DNA of 18,883 nt from ZC4RG19 sp017577565 (GTDB lineage Bacteria > Actinomycetota > Acidimicrobiia > Acidimicrobiales > VFJN01), in contig VSCH01000056.1 in assembly GCA_047459075.1 (NCBI GenBank), positions 1 through 18,883 on the forward strand. The letters run 5' to 3'. The stretch's first letter is position 1. Each line of letters begins with the position of its first letter. Position numbers and translations under genes: made by a program. Positions 1-6,871 of this stretch are shown here, in pieces. The notes under the pieces were generated by a model. It worked only from the letters and a program-made list of their open reading frames with translations, was not told the origin of the DNA and did not search any database.

Positions 1-631
1 GCGCCTGGGGCGCCTCGGCGGGCGCGGGGGCGCCGGCCGACGCGGCCGGGCGGGCCGCGCCGCCGTCGCGACGCTGGCGGTGCTCGCCGCCCGAGGAGGT
101 GACGAGGCGGGCGGGCGGCGGCGGAGGCGGGACGGGCCGCGCGGCCGGCCGCGGCGGCGGGGCCGGCGGCGTCGTGGGACGCGGCCGGCCGTCGCCCGTG
201 CCGCGGTCGCGCGGCGGAGCCGGCGGGCGGGGCGGCGCCGGCCTGGCCGGCGCGCCGGACGAGGTCGTGGCGGCGGGCGCCTCGGGCTGGTCGCTCGGCT
301 GCTCGGCCGCCTCGGCGGCGGGCTTCTCCGCCTTCTCGGCCTTCTTCTCGGTCGTGGCGGCCTTGGTCGCCTTGGCCGCCTTGGTGGACTTGGCGGCGCT
401 CTTGGACTTGGTGCTGGACCGGCTGTCGGCCGATCGCGACTCCTCGGGCTGCTTCGACCGGATGAGCCCGTCACGCTGAGCGCGCCGGCGGACGCGGTCA
501 GCCTGCGCCTCCTCGATGCCCGAGGAGTGCGTCTTGACCCCGATCCCCAGCTTCAGTGCGAGCTCGAGGGTTTCCTTGTTCGTCATCCCGAGCTCTTTGG
601 CGAGCTCGTGGACCCGGATCTTCGCTGCCAA
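1..631 (-). CDS. infB: Translation initiation factor IF-2, N-terminal part (runs off window)
   Basis: Only the first 210 residues are in the window; the GTPase core lies beyond position 1. The frame opens with TTG and reads LAAKIRVHELAKELGMTNKE, a typical IF-2 N-terminal subdomain (residues about 1-55, with VHELAKELG and an EEAQADRVRRRAQRDG helix). No in-frame ATG or GTG lies closer to this motif, so TTG at 629-631 is the best start. After residue 60 the protein becomes a long Lys/Ala-rich then Pro/Ala/Arg-rich linker, as is usual before the G domain in actinobacterial IF-2. IF-2 is the GTPase that brings initiator tRNA to the 30S subunit. It is the last visible gene of rimP-nusA-ylxR-infB, 129 nt after ylxR, a gap large enough for its own leader. 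No strong Shine-Dalgarno is seen just before the TTG. Confidence 0.93.
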   Translation of the reverse strand, partial: MAAKIRVHELAKELGMTNKETLELALKLGIGVKTHSSGIEEAQADRVRRRAQRDGLIRSKQPEESRSADSRSSTKSKSAAKSTKAAKATKAATTEKKAEKAEKPAAEAAEQPSDQPEAPAATTSSGAPARPAPPRPPAPPRDRGTGDGRPRPTTPPAPPPRPAARPVPPPPPPARLVTSSGGEHRQRRDGGAARPAASAGAPAPAEAPQA

Positions 632-675
632 AGTTGTCTCTGACCAGCCCTTCGTCGTCTCTCGGGCGCGTACCG

Positions 676-691
676 CGCACGCCTGCGTGCG
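676..691 (-). other. Perfect 7-bp inverted repeat in the infB leader
   Basis: CGCACGC, two bases, then GCGTGCG. It lies in the ylxR-infB gap, about 45 nt before the infB start on the minus strand. It can form a hairpin in the transcript. There is no following U tract, so it is more likely a leader structure or processing site than a terminator. Its function is unknown. Confidence 0.35.
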
Positions 692-760
692 GATCGCAGC
701 CCTCTAGTCTCGCACAGACCACCGTCGCCGTTGAACAGCGATCGACGGGGTGCCGACGGG

Positions 761-1024
761 TCAGCGCCTGCCCCGGCCCCCACCGCCGTCCCGGAACGCT
801 CGGGTGAACGCCTTGCGACGGACGGCCGACGCCCGACAGGCGTCGAGTGTGTCTCGACAGAGCCACGCTCCGCGACCAGGCAGTGTACGGCCCTCGACCG
901 GGTTTCCGTCGGGCCCACGCACGAACCGGACCAGCTCCGACTGCGGCCGCCGCCGGCGGCACCCGATGCAGGTGCGGATCGGCTCGCCGATGGCCTCAGC
1001 CCTCGTCGTCGGACCCGTCGGCAC
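761..1024 (-). CDS. ylxR: YlxR/RnpM-family RNA-binding protein (DUF448)
   Basis: A small basic protein of about 87 residues. It carries the family hallmarks: RTCIGCRRRRPQSELVRFV near the N terminus (Cys19, Cys22), then GRTLPGRGAWLC, then a basic helix RASAVRRKAFTRAF. Proteins of this family sit between nusA and infB in many Gram-positive bacteria. B. subtilis YlxR (RnpM) has been reported to bind RNase P RNA and modulate its activity; that is family knowledge, not shown here. The start is uncertain. GTG at 1022-1024 (chosen) overlaps the nusA 3' end by 29 nt, ATG at 1049-1051 would overlap by 56 nt, and neither has a clear Shine-Dalgarno. No ATG, GTG or TTG occurs between the nusA stop and the CIGC motif, so some overlap with nusA is required unless a rare start is used. 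Confidence 0.88.
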   Translation of the reverse strand: MPTGPTTRAEAIGEPIRTCIGCRRRRPQSELVRFVRGPDGNPVEGRTLPGRGAWLCRDTLDACRASAVRRKAFTRAFRDGGGGRGRR

Positions 1025-2336
1025 CGGCCGCAGCCGTGTCGGCCACGGCATCCCCGTCGCCCTCGGGCGCCCGCTCCTCGGGCGCCCCCTCCTCGGGCGC
1101 CCCCTCCTCGGGCGCGCCCGCCTCGGGCTCGGCCTCGACCTCGGTCGACTCGGCCTCCGGCGCGACCGCCTCGGCGTCGCCCTCGGCACCGGCGTCGCCC
1201 TCGGCGGCGACCGCGGCCTCGGGCTGGACGCCCTCGGCGACCGCGGCCTCCCAGTCCTCGGCCGACAGCGCCGGGCCGCCCTCGGCCGGCTGCCAGACCT
1301 GCTCGCCGGTCTCGGGGTCGACCACCCACTCGCCCTCGGCCCACTCCTGCTGGGCGTAGGCCTCCTCCTCGGCGAGCTGGCTCTCGCTCTTGATGTCGAC
1401 GCGCCAGCCGGTCAGCCGGGCGGCGAGGCGGGCGTTCTGGCCCTCCTTCCCGATCGCCAGCGACAGCTGGTAGTCGGGCACGATGACCTCGGCGACCCCG
1501 GTGTCCTCGTGGATGCGGACCTCCTTGACCTTGGCCGGCGACAGCGCCTTGGCCACGAACTCGTAGGGGTCGTCGCTGTAGGGGACGATGTCGATCTTCT
1601 CGCCCCGCAGCTCGTTGACCACCTGCCGCACCCGGGCGCCGCGGGCACCGACGCAGGCGCCGACCGGGTCGACGTTGGGGTCGTTCGACCACACCGCGAT
1701 CTTCGTGCGGTGGCCGGGCTCGCGGGCGCAGGCCTTGATCTCGACGACGCCGTCGGCGATCTCCGGCACCTCGAGCTTGAACAGCTCCAGCACGAGGCCC
1801 GGGTGCGTCCGCGACACGACGATCTGCGGGCCGCGCGCGGTCCGCCGCACCTCGACGATGTAGGCCTTCAGCCGGGTGCCGGGCTCGGGGCGCTCGTGCG
1901 GGACCTGCTCGGCCTGCGGCAGCAGCGCCTCGACGGGGCCCAGGCTGAGCAGCGTGTAGCGGCTGTCGCCCTGCTGGACGGTGCCGGTGACGATGTCGCC
2001 CTCGCGCCCCGCGTACTCCTCGTAGCGCAGCTCCCGCTCGGCCTCGCGGATGCGCTGGGTCATGACCTGGCGGGCCGTCTGGGCCGCGATGCGGCCGAAG
2101 TCCTGGGGCGTCACGTCGAGCTCGGGCCCGTAGGGCTCGCCGTTCTCGTCGAGCTCCTGCGCGTACACGCGGATGTCGAAGTTGGTCGGGTCGATCGTCA
2201 CCCACGCGTACTCGTAGGCGCCCGGCATGCGCTTGTAGGCCGACTCCAGCGCGTCGGCCAGGGCGGCCATCAGGGTGTCGACCGAGATGCCCTTCTCGGC
2301 GGCGAGCGCCTGCAGCGCCTCCATCATCTCGCTCAT
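996..2336 (-). CDS. nusA: Transcription termination/antitermination factor NusA
   Basis: 446 residues. An N-terminal RNA-polymerase-binding domain (1-110) is followed by an S1 domain (about 113-180, starting GDIVTGTVQQ), KH1 (about 223-250, DPVGACVGARGARV) and KH2 (about 285-315, LSLAIGKEGQNARLAARLTGW). NusA binds RNA polymerase and nascent RNA, and controls pausing, termination and antitermination. After residue 320 comes an acidic Ala/Glu-rich tail of about 125 residues, containing four copies of a GAPEE-like pentapeptide (see the repeat at 1059-1118). This replaces the C-terminal AR domains of enterobacterial NusA, which actinobacterial NusA usually lacks. Its ATG overlaps the rimP stop as ATGA (2333-2336), implying translational coupling, with GA-rich sequence of the rimP 3' end serving as ribosome-binding site. 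Confidence 0.97.
   Translation of the reverse strand: MSEMMEALQALAAEKGISVDTLMAALADALESAYKRMPGAYEYAWVTIDPTNFDIRVYAQELDENGEPYGPELDVTPQDFGRIAAQTARQVMTQRIREAERELRYEEYAGREGDIVTGTVQQGDSRYTLLSLGPVEALLPQAEQVPHERPEPGTRLKAYIVEVRRTARGPQIVVSRTHPGLVLELFKLEVPEIADGVVEIKACAREPGHRTKIAVWSNDPNVDPVGACVGARGARVRQVVNELRGEKIDIVPYSDDPYEFVAKALSPAKVKEVRIHEDTGVAEVIVPDYQLSLAIGKEGQNARLAARLTGWRVDIKSESQLAEEEAYAQQEWAEGEWVVDPETGEQVWQPAEGGPALSAEDWEAAVAEGVQPEAAVAAEGDAGAEGDAEAVAPEAESTEVEAEPEAGAPEEGAPEEGAPEERAPEGDGDAVADTAAAGADGSDDEG
1059..1118 (-). repeat. 15-bp tandem repeat within the nusA tail
   Basis: Four consecutive 15-bp units of the type ctcctcgggcgcccc, two of them identical (1074-1088, 1089-1103) and the outer two slightly diverged. 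They are in frame and encode repeated GAPEE/RAPEG pentapeptides. This looks like a small in-frame minisatellite prone to copy-number change; there are no spacers, so it is not a CRISPR. Confidence 0.8.
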
Positions 2337-2896
2337 GACCTGTGATCCCTCTTCTCGTTGCTGGTGCCCCGGGAACGCCCGCCGGTCGTCCGCTTCCCTC
2401 GGCGGGTCCGACCCGGCTTGCCCGCCGTGTCGCCGGGCCCCCAGTCGAAGACCGTCCGGGCCCGCTCGATCTCGTCGTAGCTGATCTGCCGCTCCGTCGG
2501 GGTGCCGTCGTCGTCGACGCCGGTGCGCACGACGATGCCCTCGTCGTCGGCGGCGACCAGCTCGCCGGTGACGCGGCGCTCGCCCGGCGTGCCCGGCACG
2601 GTGCGGACCTTGACCGTCTCGCCCACCGCGCGGGCGAAGTGCTCGGGGGTGCGCAGCCGCCGTTCGAGGCCCGGGCTCGTCACCTCGAGGGTGTAGGCCC
2701 CGGCGATCGGGTCGGCCTCGTCGAGCGCGCGCGAGACGACGCGGGTGGCCGCGGCGAGCGCGTCCAGGTCGACGCCGCCGGGCCGGTCGACGACGACCCG
2801 CAGCACGGGCCCCGACATCTCCACGTCGTAGAGGTCGATCTGTCGCTCGGTCAGGAGGGGCAACACCACTTCACGTACACGATCCGTGACGCTCAT
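2333..2896 (-). CDS. rimP: Ribosome maturation factor RimP
   Basis: 187 residues. The N-terminal alpha/beta domain (about 1-80) has VVLPLLTERQIDLYDVEM, LRVVVDRPGGVDLD and VTSPGLERRL, the last being the RimP signature around the domain junction. An SH3-like C-terminal domain follows (about 85-150), then a basic tail rich in Arg, Lys and Gly that is longer than in most orthologues. RimP assists 30S subunit maturation. ATG at 2894-2896 is preceded by a strong AAGGAGGA ribosome-binding site about 8 nt upstream. It is the first gene of the rimP-nusA-ylxR-infB operon, and the stop codon overlaps the nusA start. Confidence 0.96.
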   Translation of the reverse strand: MSVTDRVREVVLPLLTERQIDLYDVEMSGPVLRVVVDRPGGVDLDALAAATRVVSRALDEADPIAGAYTLEVTSPGLERRLRTPEHFARAVGETVKVRTVPGTPGERRVTGELVAADDEGIVVRTGVDDDGTPTERQISYDEIERARTVFDWGPGDTAGKPGRTRRGKRTTGGRSRGTSNEKRDHRS

Positions 2897-2921
2897 CGGT
2901 TGCTCCTCCTTCCCTCATACG

Positions 2922-2949
2922 AAAGGCGTGGGCCGAAGCCCACGCCTTC
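2922..2949 (-). ncRNA. rimP operon leader hairpin with UUCG tetraloop
   Basis: On the minus strand, AAGGCGTGGGC and GCCCACGCCTT pair perfectly over 11 bp around a TTCG loop closed by C-G, the ultra-stable cUUCGg configuration; one G-U pair can extend the stem. It ends about 26 nt before the rimP start and just ahead of the ribosome-binding site. Only three T residues follow, so it is a weak intrinsic terminator at best. Leader hairpins upstream of rimP are known in other bacteria. Here it may attenuate transcription or be part of NusA autoregulation, which is inference. Confidence 0.6.
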
Positions 2950-3004
2950 GCTCGACACGTGCTCGAACGGTGACGACGTCCTATCCGAAGCGATGCGGAC
3001 ACCA

Positions 3005-3026
3005 AAGTATAACCGCCGTCCGGCGG
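3005..3026 (-). terminator. Possible proS terminator (GC stem followed by U-rich run)
   Basis: CCGCCG-GA-CGGCGG on the minus strand (3013-3026), followed directly by TTATACTTT. It begins 37 nt past the proS stop. The stem is short with a 2-nt loop (4 nt if one pair opens). The U-rich run is the same sequence that reads as a -10 box, so the two interpretations compete or coexist. Confidence 0.35.
3006..3011 (-). promoter_or_regulatory. Possible -10 element for the rimP-nusA operon
   Basis: TATACT on the minus strand, a near-consensus -10 hexamer in an otherwise GC-rich region, about 110 nt before the rimP start and downstream of proS. Only a weak -35 candidate (CCGACG, 19 nt upstream) is visible. 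Transcription from here would include the UUCG hairpin in the leader. Confidence 0.45.
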
Positions 3027-3063
3027 CCACCGTCGGTGAGCAGGGCCGGGTCGCAGCGTGAGG

Positions 3064-4470
3064 TCAGTAGGCGCGGGCGACGACGGCGACGAGGTCCGGC
3101 TCGTCCTCGCTCGGGGGCAGCGACCCGTCGGGACCCATGAGGCACCGCACGGTGACGCCCCGCTCGGCCAGGCGCGCCTCGCCCTCGCCCCGCACGACGT
3201 CCCACGGCAGCCGGGCGAAGCCGGTCTGGGCCGCCTCGGCCGCCTCGTCGACGGTCGTCACGTCGGTCGTCGCCGCGTCCCGCCGGGCCGTGGCCGCCGC
3301 CAGCAGGTCGACCTGGATGCGGTCGAGCAGCTCGCGCACCCGGGCCACCGCCCGGTCGAGCGGCACCTGGGACTTCTCGCCGGTGTCCCGCCGGACGACG
3401 GTGACCGCCCCGGCGGCGAGGTCGCGGGGGCCCAGCTCGAGCCGCACCGGGACGCCCTTCAGCTCCCAGTCGGTGGCCCGCCGCCCGAAGCTGACCGAGG
3501 TCCGGTCGTCGACCCGGGCGCGCACGCCCGCGGCGGCCAGCTCGTCGGCCAGCGCGGCGACCCGCTCCCCCGCGCCGTCGGCCTCCTTGACCAGCACGAC
3601 CACGGTCTGGATGGGCGCGAGCAGCGGCGGGACCACCAGCCCGCCGTCGTCGCCGTGGGTCATGATCAGCCCGCCGATCATGCGGGTGGTCGACCCCCAC
3701 GACGTCGTCCAGCAGTACTGCGTCTCGCCCGCCGCGTCGAGGTAGGTGATGTCGAAGGCGCGGGAGAAGTTCTGGCCGAGCTCGTGGCTGGTGCCCATCT
3801 GGAGGGCCTTGCCGTCCCGCATCATCGCCTCGAGCGTCATCGTGTTGATGGCGCCCGCGAACCGCTCGGACGCGGTCTTGCGCCCCACCAGCACCGGGAT
3901 CGCCAGCACGTTGACCATGAAGTCCTCGTAGACCTCCCGCAGGATGCGGGTGGCGTAGGCGGCGGCGTCCTCCCGGGTGGCGTGGGCGGTGTGGCCCTCC
4001 TGCCAGAGGAACTCGGTCGTGCGCAGGAACAGCCGGGGGCGCAGCTCCCAGCGGACGACGTTGTTCCAGGCGTTCAGCAGCAGGGGGAGGTCGCGGTAGC
4101 TCTGGATCCAGCGCGACATGTACTCGCCGATCACCGTCTCGCTGGTGGGCCGGACGACGATCGGCTCGTCGAGCGCCTTGCCGCCGGCGTGGGTCACCAC
4201 CGCCAGCTCGGGGCTGAAGCCCTCGACGTGCTCGGCCTCCCGCTGCAGGTAGCTCTCGGGGATGAACAGCGGGAAGTAGGCGTTCTCGGCCCCGCACGCC
4301 TTGATCCGGGCGTCGACCTCGGACTGGATCCGCTCCCAGATCGAGTACCCGTACGGCCGGATGACCATCGTCCCCCGCACCGGGCCGTTCTCGGCCAGCT
4401 GGGCCTTGGCCAGGACGTCCTGGTACCAGCGGGGGAAGTCGTCGGCCTGCGACGTGAGGACCTTCGCCAT
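3064..4470 (-). CDS. proS: Prolyl-tRNA synthetase, archaeal/eukaryote type
   Basis: 468 residues, a class II synthetase that charges tRNA-Pro. The catalytic core shows VVRPTSETVIGEYMSRW (about 105-121), motif 2 RWELRPRLFLRTTEFLWQEGH (140-160), GTSHELGQNFSRAFD (226-240) and motif 3 GGLIMTHGDDGGLVVPPLLAP (266-286). An anticodon-binding domain (about 287-385) and a ProS C-terminal domain (about 390-468) follow. There is no large inserted editing domain as in the usual bacterial ProRS, so this is the archaeal/eukaryote-like form. The chain ends in Tyr, as in the T. thermophilus enzyme, where the C-terminal Tyr carboxylate reaches the active site. The C-terminal zinc site is degenerate: only one Cys (in RCLMGPDG) remains of the usual four. 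The ATG lacks a Shine-Dalgarno and sits just after a TACGAT box, suggesting near-leaderless expression. Confidence 0.96.
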   Translation of the reverse strand: MAKVLTSQADDFPRWYQDVLAKAQLAENGPVRGTMVIRPYGYSIWERIQSEVDARIKACGAENAYFPLFIPESYLQREAEHVEGFSPELAVVTHAGGKALDEPIVVRPTSETVIGEYMSRWIQSYRDLPLLLNAWNNVVRWELRPRLFLRTTEFLWQEGHTAHATREDAAAYATRILREVYEDFMVNVLAIPVLVGRKTASERFAGAINTMTLEAMMRDGKALQMGTSHELGQNFSRAFDITYLDAAGETQYCWTTSWGSTTRMIGGLIMTHGDDGGLVVPPLLAPIQTVVVLVKEADGAGERVAALADELAAAGVRARVDDRTSVSFGRRATDWELKGVPVRLELGPRDLAAGAVTVVRRDTGEKSQVPLDRAVARVRELLDRIQVDLLAAATARRDAATTDVTTVDEAAEAAQTGFARLPWDVVRGEGEARLAERGVTVRCLMGPDGSLPPSEDEPDLVAVVARAY

Positions 4471-4479
4471 AGGGACCGG

Positions 4480-4485
4480 ATCGTA
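4480..4485 (-). promoter_or_regulatory. Candidate -10 box for proS (near-leaderless)
   Basis: TACGAT, fitting the actinobacterial TANNNT pattern, lies 9 nt before the proS ATG. No ribosome-binding site is present between it and the start. No recognisable -35 was seen. A transcript starting about 7 nt downstream would have almost no leader. Confidence 0.4.
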
Positions 4486-4537
4486 CCGGGCGGGGCGCGC
4501 CCGCCCGCCAGCGCGAACGTGCGGTCCGGCGGCCGCC

Positions 4538-5254
4538 TCAGGCGGCGGTCTCGAGGTCGACCGTCGTCGGCTCGCCGGTCACCTCGAGCCCGCCGTCCAG
4601 CTCGTAGCGCACCTCGGTCGCCCGGGACGGGCAGCAGTGCGGGTCGCCGTCGTCGTGGTGGGTGAAGGTCACGACGACCTCGTCGCCGTCGACGTCCACG
4701 TCGAGGACCGTCGGCGGGAACGCGCTGTCCTCGGCGACCTCCTCCGGTGCCCCGTCGACCGTGTCGACGAGCATCGGCAGCCGCCCCCGCACCGACCAGA
4801 CCTGCACGGAGTCCACGACCCCGTTGGCCCCGTAGGCGCAGGTGGCGTGCACGACCGCCTCGTCGCGCCCGTCGCCGTCCAGGTCGGCGTAGGCGACGTC
4901 GTCGTCGACCTCGACGCGGGCGAGGGTCGACTCGTCGAGCAGCGGGCTGGCGCCGTCGTCGAGGGCGACGATGCGGGGCGGCGCCCCGGACAGCGGCTCG
5001 GCGCAGAGGTTGCCGGGCTGCGCCACCTCGGTGAAGTCGACGTCCTGGACGGTCAGCTCGGGGGCCTGCTGGCCGACGCTGGCGTCGGCCGGCCGGCTCG
5101 CGGTGGTGTCCCCGGCGGCGACGGCCACCAGGGCGGCGAGCAGGCCCAGGCCGGCGAGAGCGGAGCGGTTGCGGGAGGAGGTGCGCACGACCGGGCGACG
5201 GTACAGAACGTCGTGTGACCGTTCCGTTACGTCGGGGTTCCGATCCGGGTGCAC
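4538..5254 (-). CDS. Secreted acidic protein of unknown function with DxDxDG loops
   Basis: 238 residues; I do not recognise the family with confidence. A basic n-region leads into a hydrophobic segment ALAGLGLLAALVAVAAG (about 32-48) followed by small residues, a likely signal peptide without a lipobox. The mature part is rich in Asp, Glu and Val. It contains YADLDGDGRDEAVVHATC, an FG-GAP/EF-hand-like calcium loop, and a second acidic DVDVDGDEVVV stretch. Four Cys remain (NLC, ATC, HCC), so disulfides are possible. Similar small secreted proteins are common in actinobacteria and have no assigned role. GTG at 5252-5254 is supported by GAGGAGGG at 5262-5269, 7 nt upstream. A later GTG at 5186-5188 would give a more compact signal peptide. 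It lies 67 nt before proS. Confidence 0.8.
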   Translation of the reverse strand: MHPDRNPDVTERSHDVLYRRPVVRTSSRNRSALAGLGLLAALVAVAAGDTTASRPADASVGQQAPELTVQDVDFTEVAQPGNLCAEPLSGAPPRIVALDDGASPLLDESTLARVEVDDDVAYADLDGDGRDEAVVHATCAYGANGVVDSVQVWSVRGRLPMLVDTVDGAPEEVAEDSAFPPTVLDVDVDGDEVVVTFTHHDDGDPHCCPSRATEVRYELDGGLEVTGEPTTVDLETAA

Positions 5255-5331
5255 CTGACCGCCCTCCTCATCGAACCTGAACCGCCGCCACCATACCGCC
5301 CGCCTCCGCGGGTCGAGCGCCGGTCGCGGGG

Positions 5332-5526
5332 TCAGTCGCGCCCCGGCGGGCCGACGAGCACGATCCAGGCCACGATCACGAACAGGGCCACGAAGATCGC
5401 CGCCCGTATGAGCGAGTAGACCATGCCGAGCACGGTCCGGATGACCAACCAGGCAACGAGGAGCAGGACGAGGCCCACCACCACCCGGGTGGTGAAGCCG
5501 CCACGGGGAGCCGCCGGCCGGGACAT
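5332..5526 (-). CDS. Small two-helix membrane protein of unknown function
   Basis: 64 residues. A short polar N terminus (SRPAAPRGGFTTR) is followed by two closely spaced hydrophobic helices (about 14-34 and 38-58) and a short PPGRD tail, so nearly the whole protein is in the membrane. The frame stays open 60 nt upstream, but that part is Gly/Ala/Pro-rich and the ATG at 5524-5526 follows a TACGCT box by 7 nt. That is the spacing of a leaderless actinobacterial start. I cannot assign a family. It sits between ispG and the secreted DxDxDG protein; two such small envelope genes inserted before proS may be lineage-specific. Confidence 0.7.
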   Translation of the reverse strand: MSRPAAPRGGFTTRVVVGLVLLLVAWLVIRTVLGMVYSLIRAAIFVALFVIVAWIVLVGPPGRD

Positions 5527-5533
5527 GGCGGCC

Positions 5534-5539
5534 AGCGTA
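5534..5539 (-). promoter_or_regulatory. Candidate -10 box of a leaderless start
   Basis: TACGCT followed by GGCCGCC and then ATG. The 7-nt spacing places the transcription start at or next to the A of the start codon. No Shine-Dalgarno precedes the ATG and no clear -35 is visible. Confidence 0.4.
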
Positions 5540-5638
5540 GAGTCCGCGCCGCGCCCACCGGGGCCGCCGCCCGCGGCGCCTGGCACCGCCGGCGGCCCTC
5601 GGGCTCGGGCCCGCGCGCGCCGCCCGCGGTGACGAGCC

Positions 5639-6868
5639 TCAGAGCTTGCGGATGACCTCGACCCGCTGCTCGCTGTTGTTGGCGTCGGCGCCCTTGGCCC
5701 GCAGCAGGGCGTCCCGGTCGCGCTCGGCGGCGCGGCGGGCGGCCTCGCTCGTCGCCCGGGCCCGCTCGAGCGCCGCCTCGACGCCGTTCTCGTGGATGTA
5801 GGTGGCCCACTCGACGAGCGCGTCGACCATCTCGTCCTCGGGCACGACGGCCACGTTCTGGCCCCGCACGAACAGGTGGCCCTTGTTGCGCCCGGCGGCG
5901 ATGCCGAGGTCGGCGTCGCGCGCCTCGCCGGGGCCGTTGACCACGCAGCCCATGACCGCCACCTGCAGCGGGATCTGCCGGTCGCCGAAGGCCTCCTGGG
6001 CCTTGCGGGCCACCTCGATGACGTCGATCTCGGCGCGACCGCACGACGGGCAGGCGATGAGGTCGATGTTGCGCCGCTCGCGCAGGCCCATCGACTCGAG
6101 CAGCGCCCGCCCGGCCCGGACCTCCTCGACCGGGTCGGCGGTCAGGCTGTAGCGGATCGTGTCGCCGATGCCCTCGGCCAGGAGGGTGCCGATGCCGGCC
6201 GTGGCCTTGATGAGCCCGCCGGGCAGCGGGCCCGCCTCGGTGACGCCGAGGTGGAGCGGGTGGTCGACGGCCTCGGACAGCTGGCGGTAGGCCTCGATCA
6301 TCAGCGGCACCGAGGACGCCTTGACCGAGATCTTCACGTCCTCGAAGCCGACCTCCTGGAAGTAGGCCAGCTCCGTCAGCGCCGACTCGACCATCGCCTC
6401 CGGCGTCACCCGGTCGCCGTACTTCTTGTAGAGGTCGGGGTGGAGCGACCCGCCGTTGACCCCGATGCGGATGGGCACGCCGCGGTCCTTGGCCTCCTGG
6501 GCCACGAGCTTGATGTGCTCCGGCTTGCGGATGTTGCCGGGGTTGAGGCGCAGGCAGTGCACGCCCGCCTCCAGCGCGGCCAGCGCCATCCGGTACTGGT
6601 GGTGGATGTCGGCGACGATCGGCACCGGCGAGCGGGGGACGATGCGGGCGAGGCCCTCGGCGGCCTCGATCTCGTTGCAGGTGCAGCGGACGATGTCGGC
6701 CCCCGCCATCGCCAGGTCGTAGATCTGCTGGAGCGTGGCCTCGACGTCCGCGGTGCGGGTCGTGGTCATCGACTGCACCGTGATCGGGGCGTCGCCACCG
6801 ACGGGCACGTCGCCCACCATGATTTGGCGGGTCTTGCGGCGGGGGTACGAGGACTGGCCGAGGTCCAT
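5639..6868 (-). CDS. ispG: 4-hydroxy-3-methylbut-2-enyl diphosphate synthase (IspG/GcpE)
   Basis: 409 residues. It converts methylerythritol cyclodiphosphate to HMBPP, the penultimate step of the MEP isoprenoid pathway. The TIM-barrel part carries VPVGGDAPITVQSMTTTRT, GADIVRCTCNE, VPIVADIHH, LRLNPGNI and IRIGVNGGSL. The 4Fe-4S ligands are visible as CPSC (Cys273, Cys276) and GCVVNGPGEA (Cys308, with catalytic Glu315). After residue 360 there is an Ala/Arg/Glu-rich helical tail. The start lies 3 nt after the site-2 protease stop codon, with no separate promoter, so it is cotranscribed with dxr and the protease. The same trio is adjacent in many actinobacteria. Confidence 0.97.
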   Translation of the reverse strand: MDLGQSSYPRRKTRQIMVGDVPVGGDAPITVQSMTTTRTADVEATLQQIYDLAMAGADIVRCTCNEIEAAEGLARIVPRSPVPIVADIHHQYRMALAALEAGVHCLRLNPGNIRKPEHIKLVAQEAKDRGVPIRIGVNGGSLHPDLYKKYGDRVTPEAMVESALTELAYFQEVGFEDVKISVKASSVPLMIEAYRQLSEAVDHPLHLGVTEAGPLPGGLIKATAGIGTLLAEGIGDTIRYSLTADPVEEVRAGRALLESMGLRERRNIDLIACPSCGRAEIDVIEVARKAQEAFGDRQIPLQVAVMGCVVNGPGEARDADLGIAAGRNKGHLFVRGQNVAVVPEDEMVDALVEWATYIHENGVEAALERARATSEAARRAAERDRDALLRAKGADANNSEQRVEVIRKL

Positions 6869-6871
6869 GGG

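Noticed and set aside
700..745. Possible infB promoter (TTCAAC ... TAGAGG on the minus strand)
   Set aside because: The spacing of about 23 nt is too long and neither hexamer is convincing.
1059..1118. Tandem repeat considered as a CRISPR-like array
   Set aside because: Units are 15 bp, contiguous, without spacers, and in frame within nusA.
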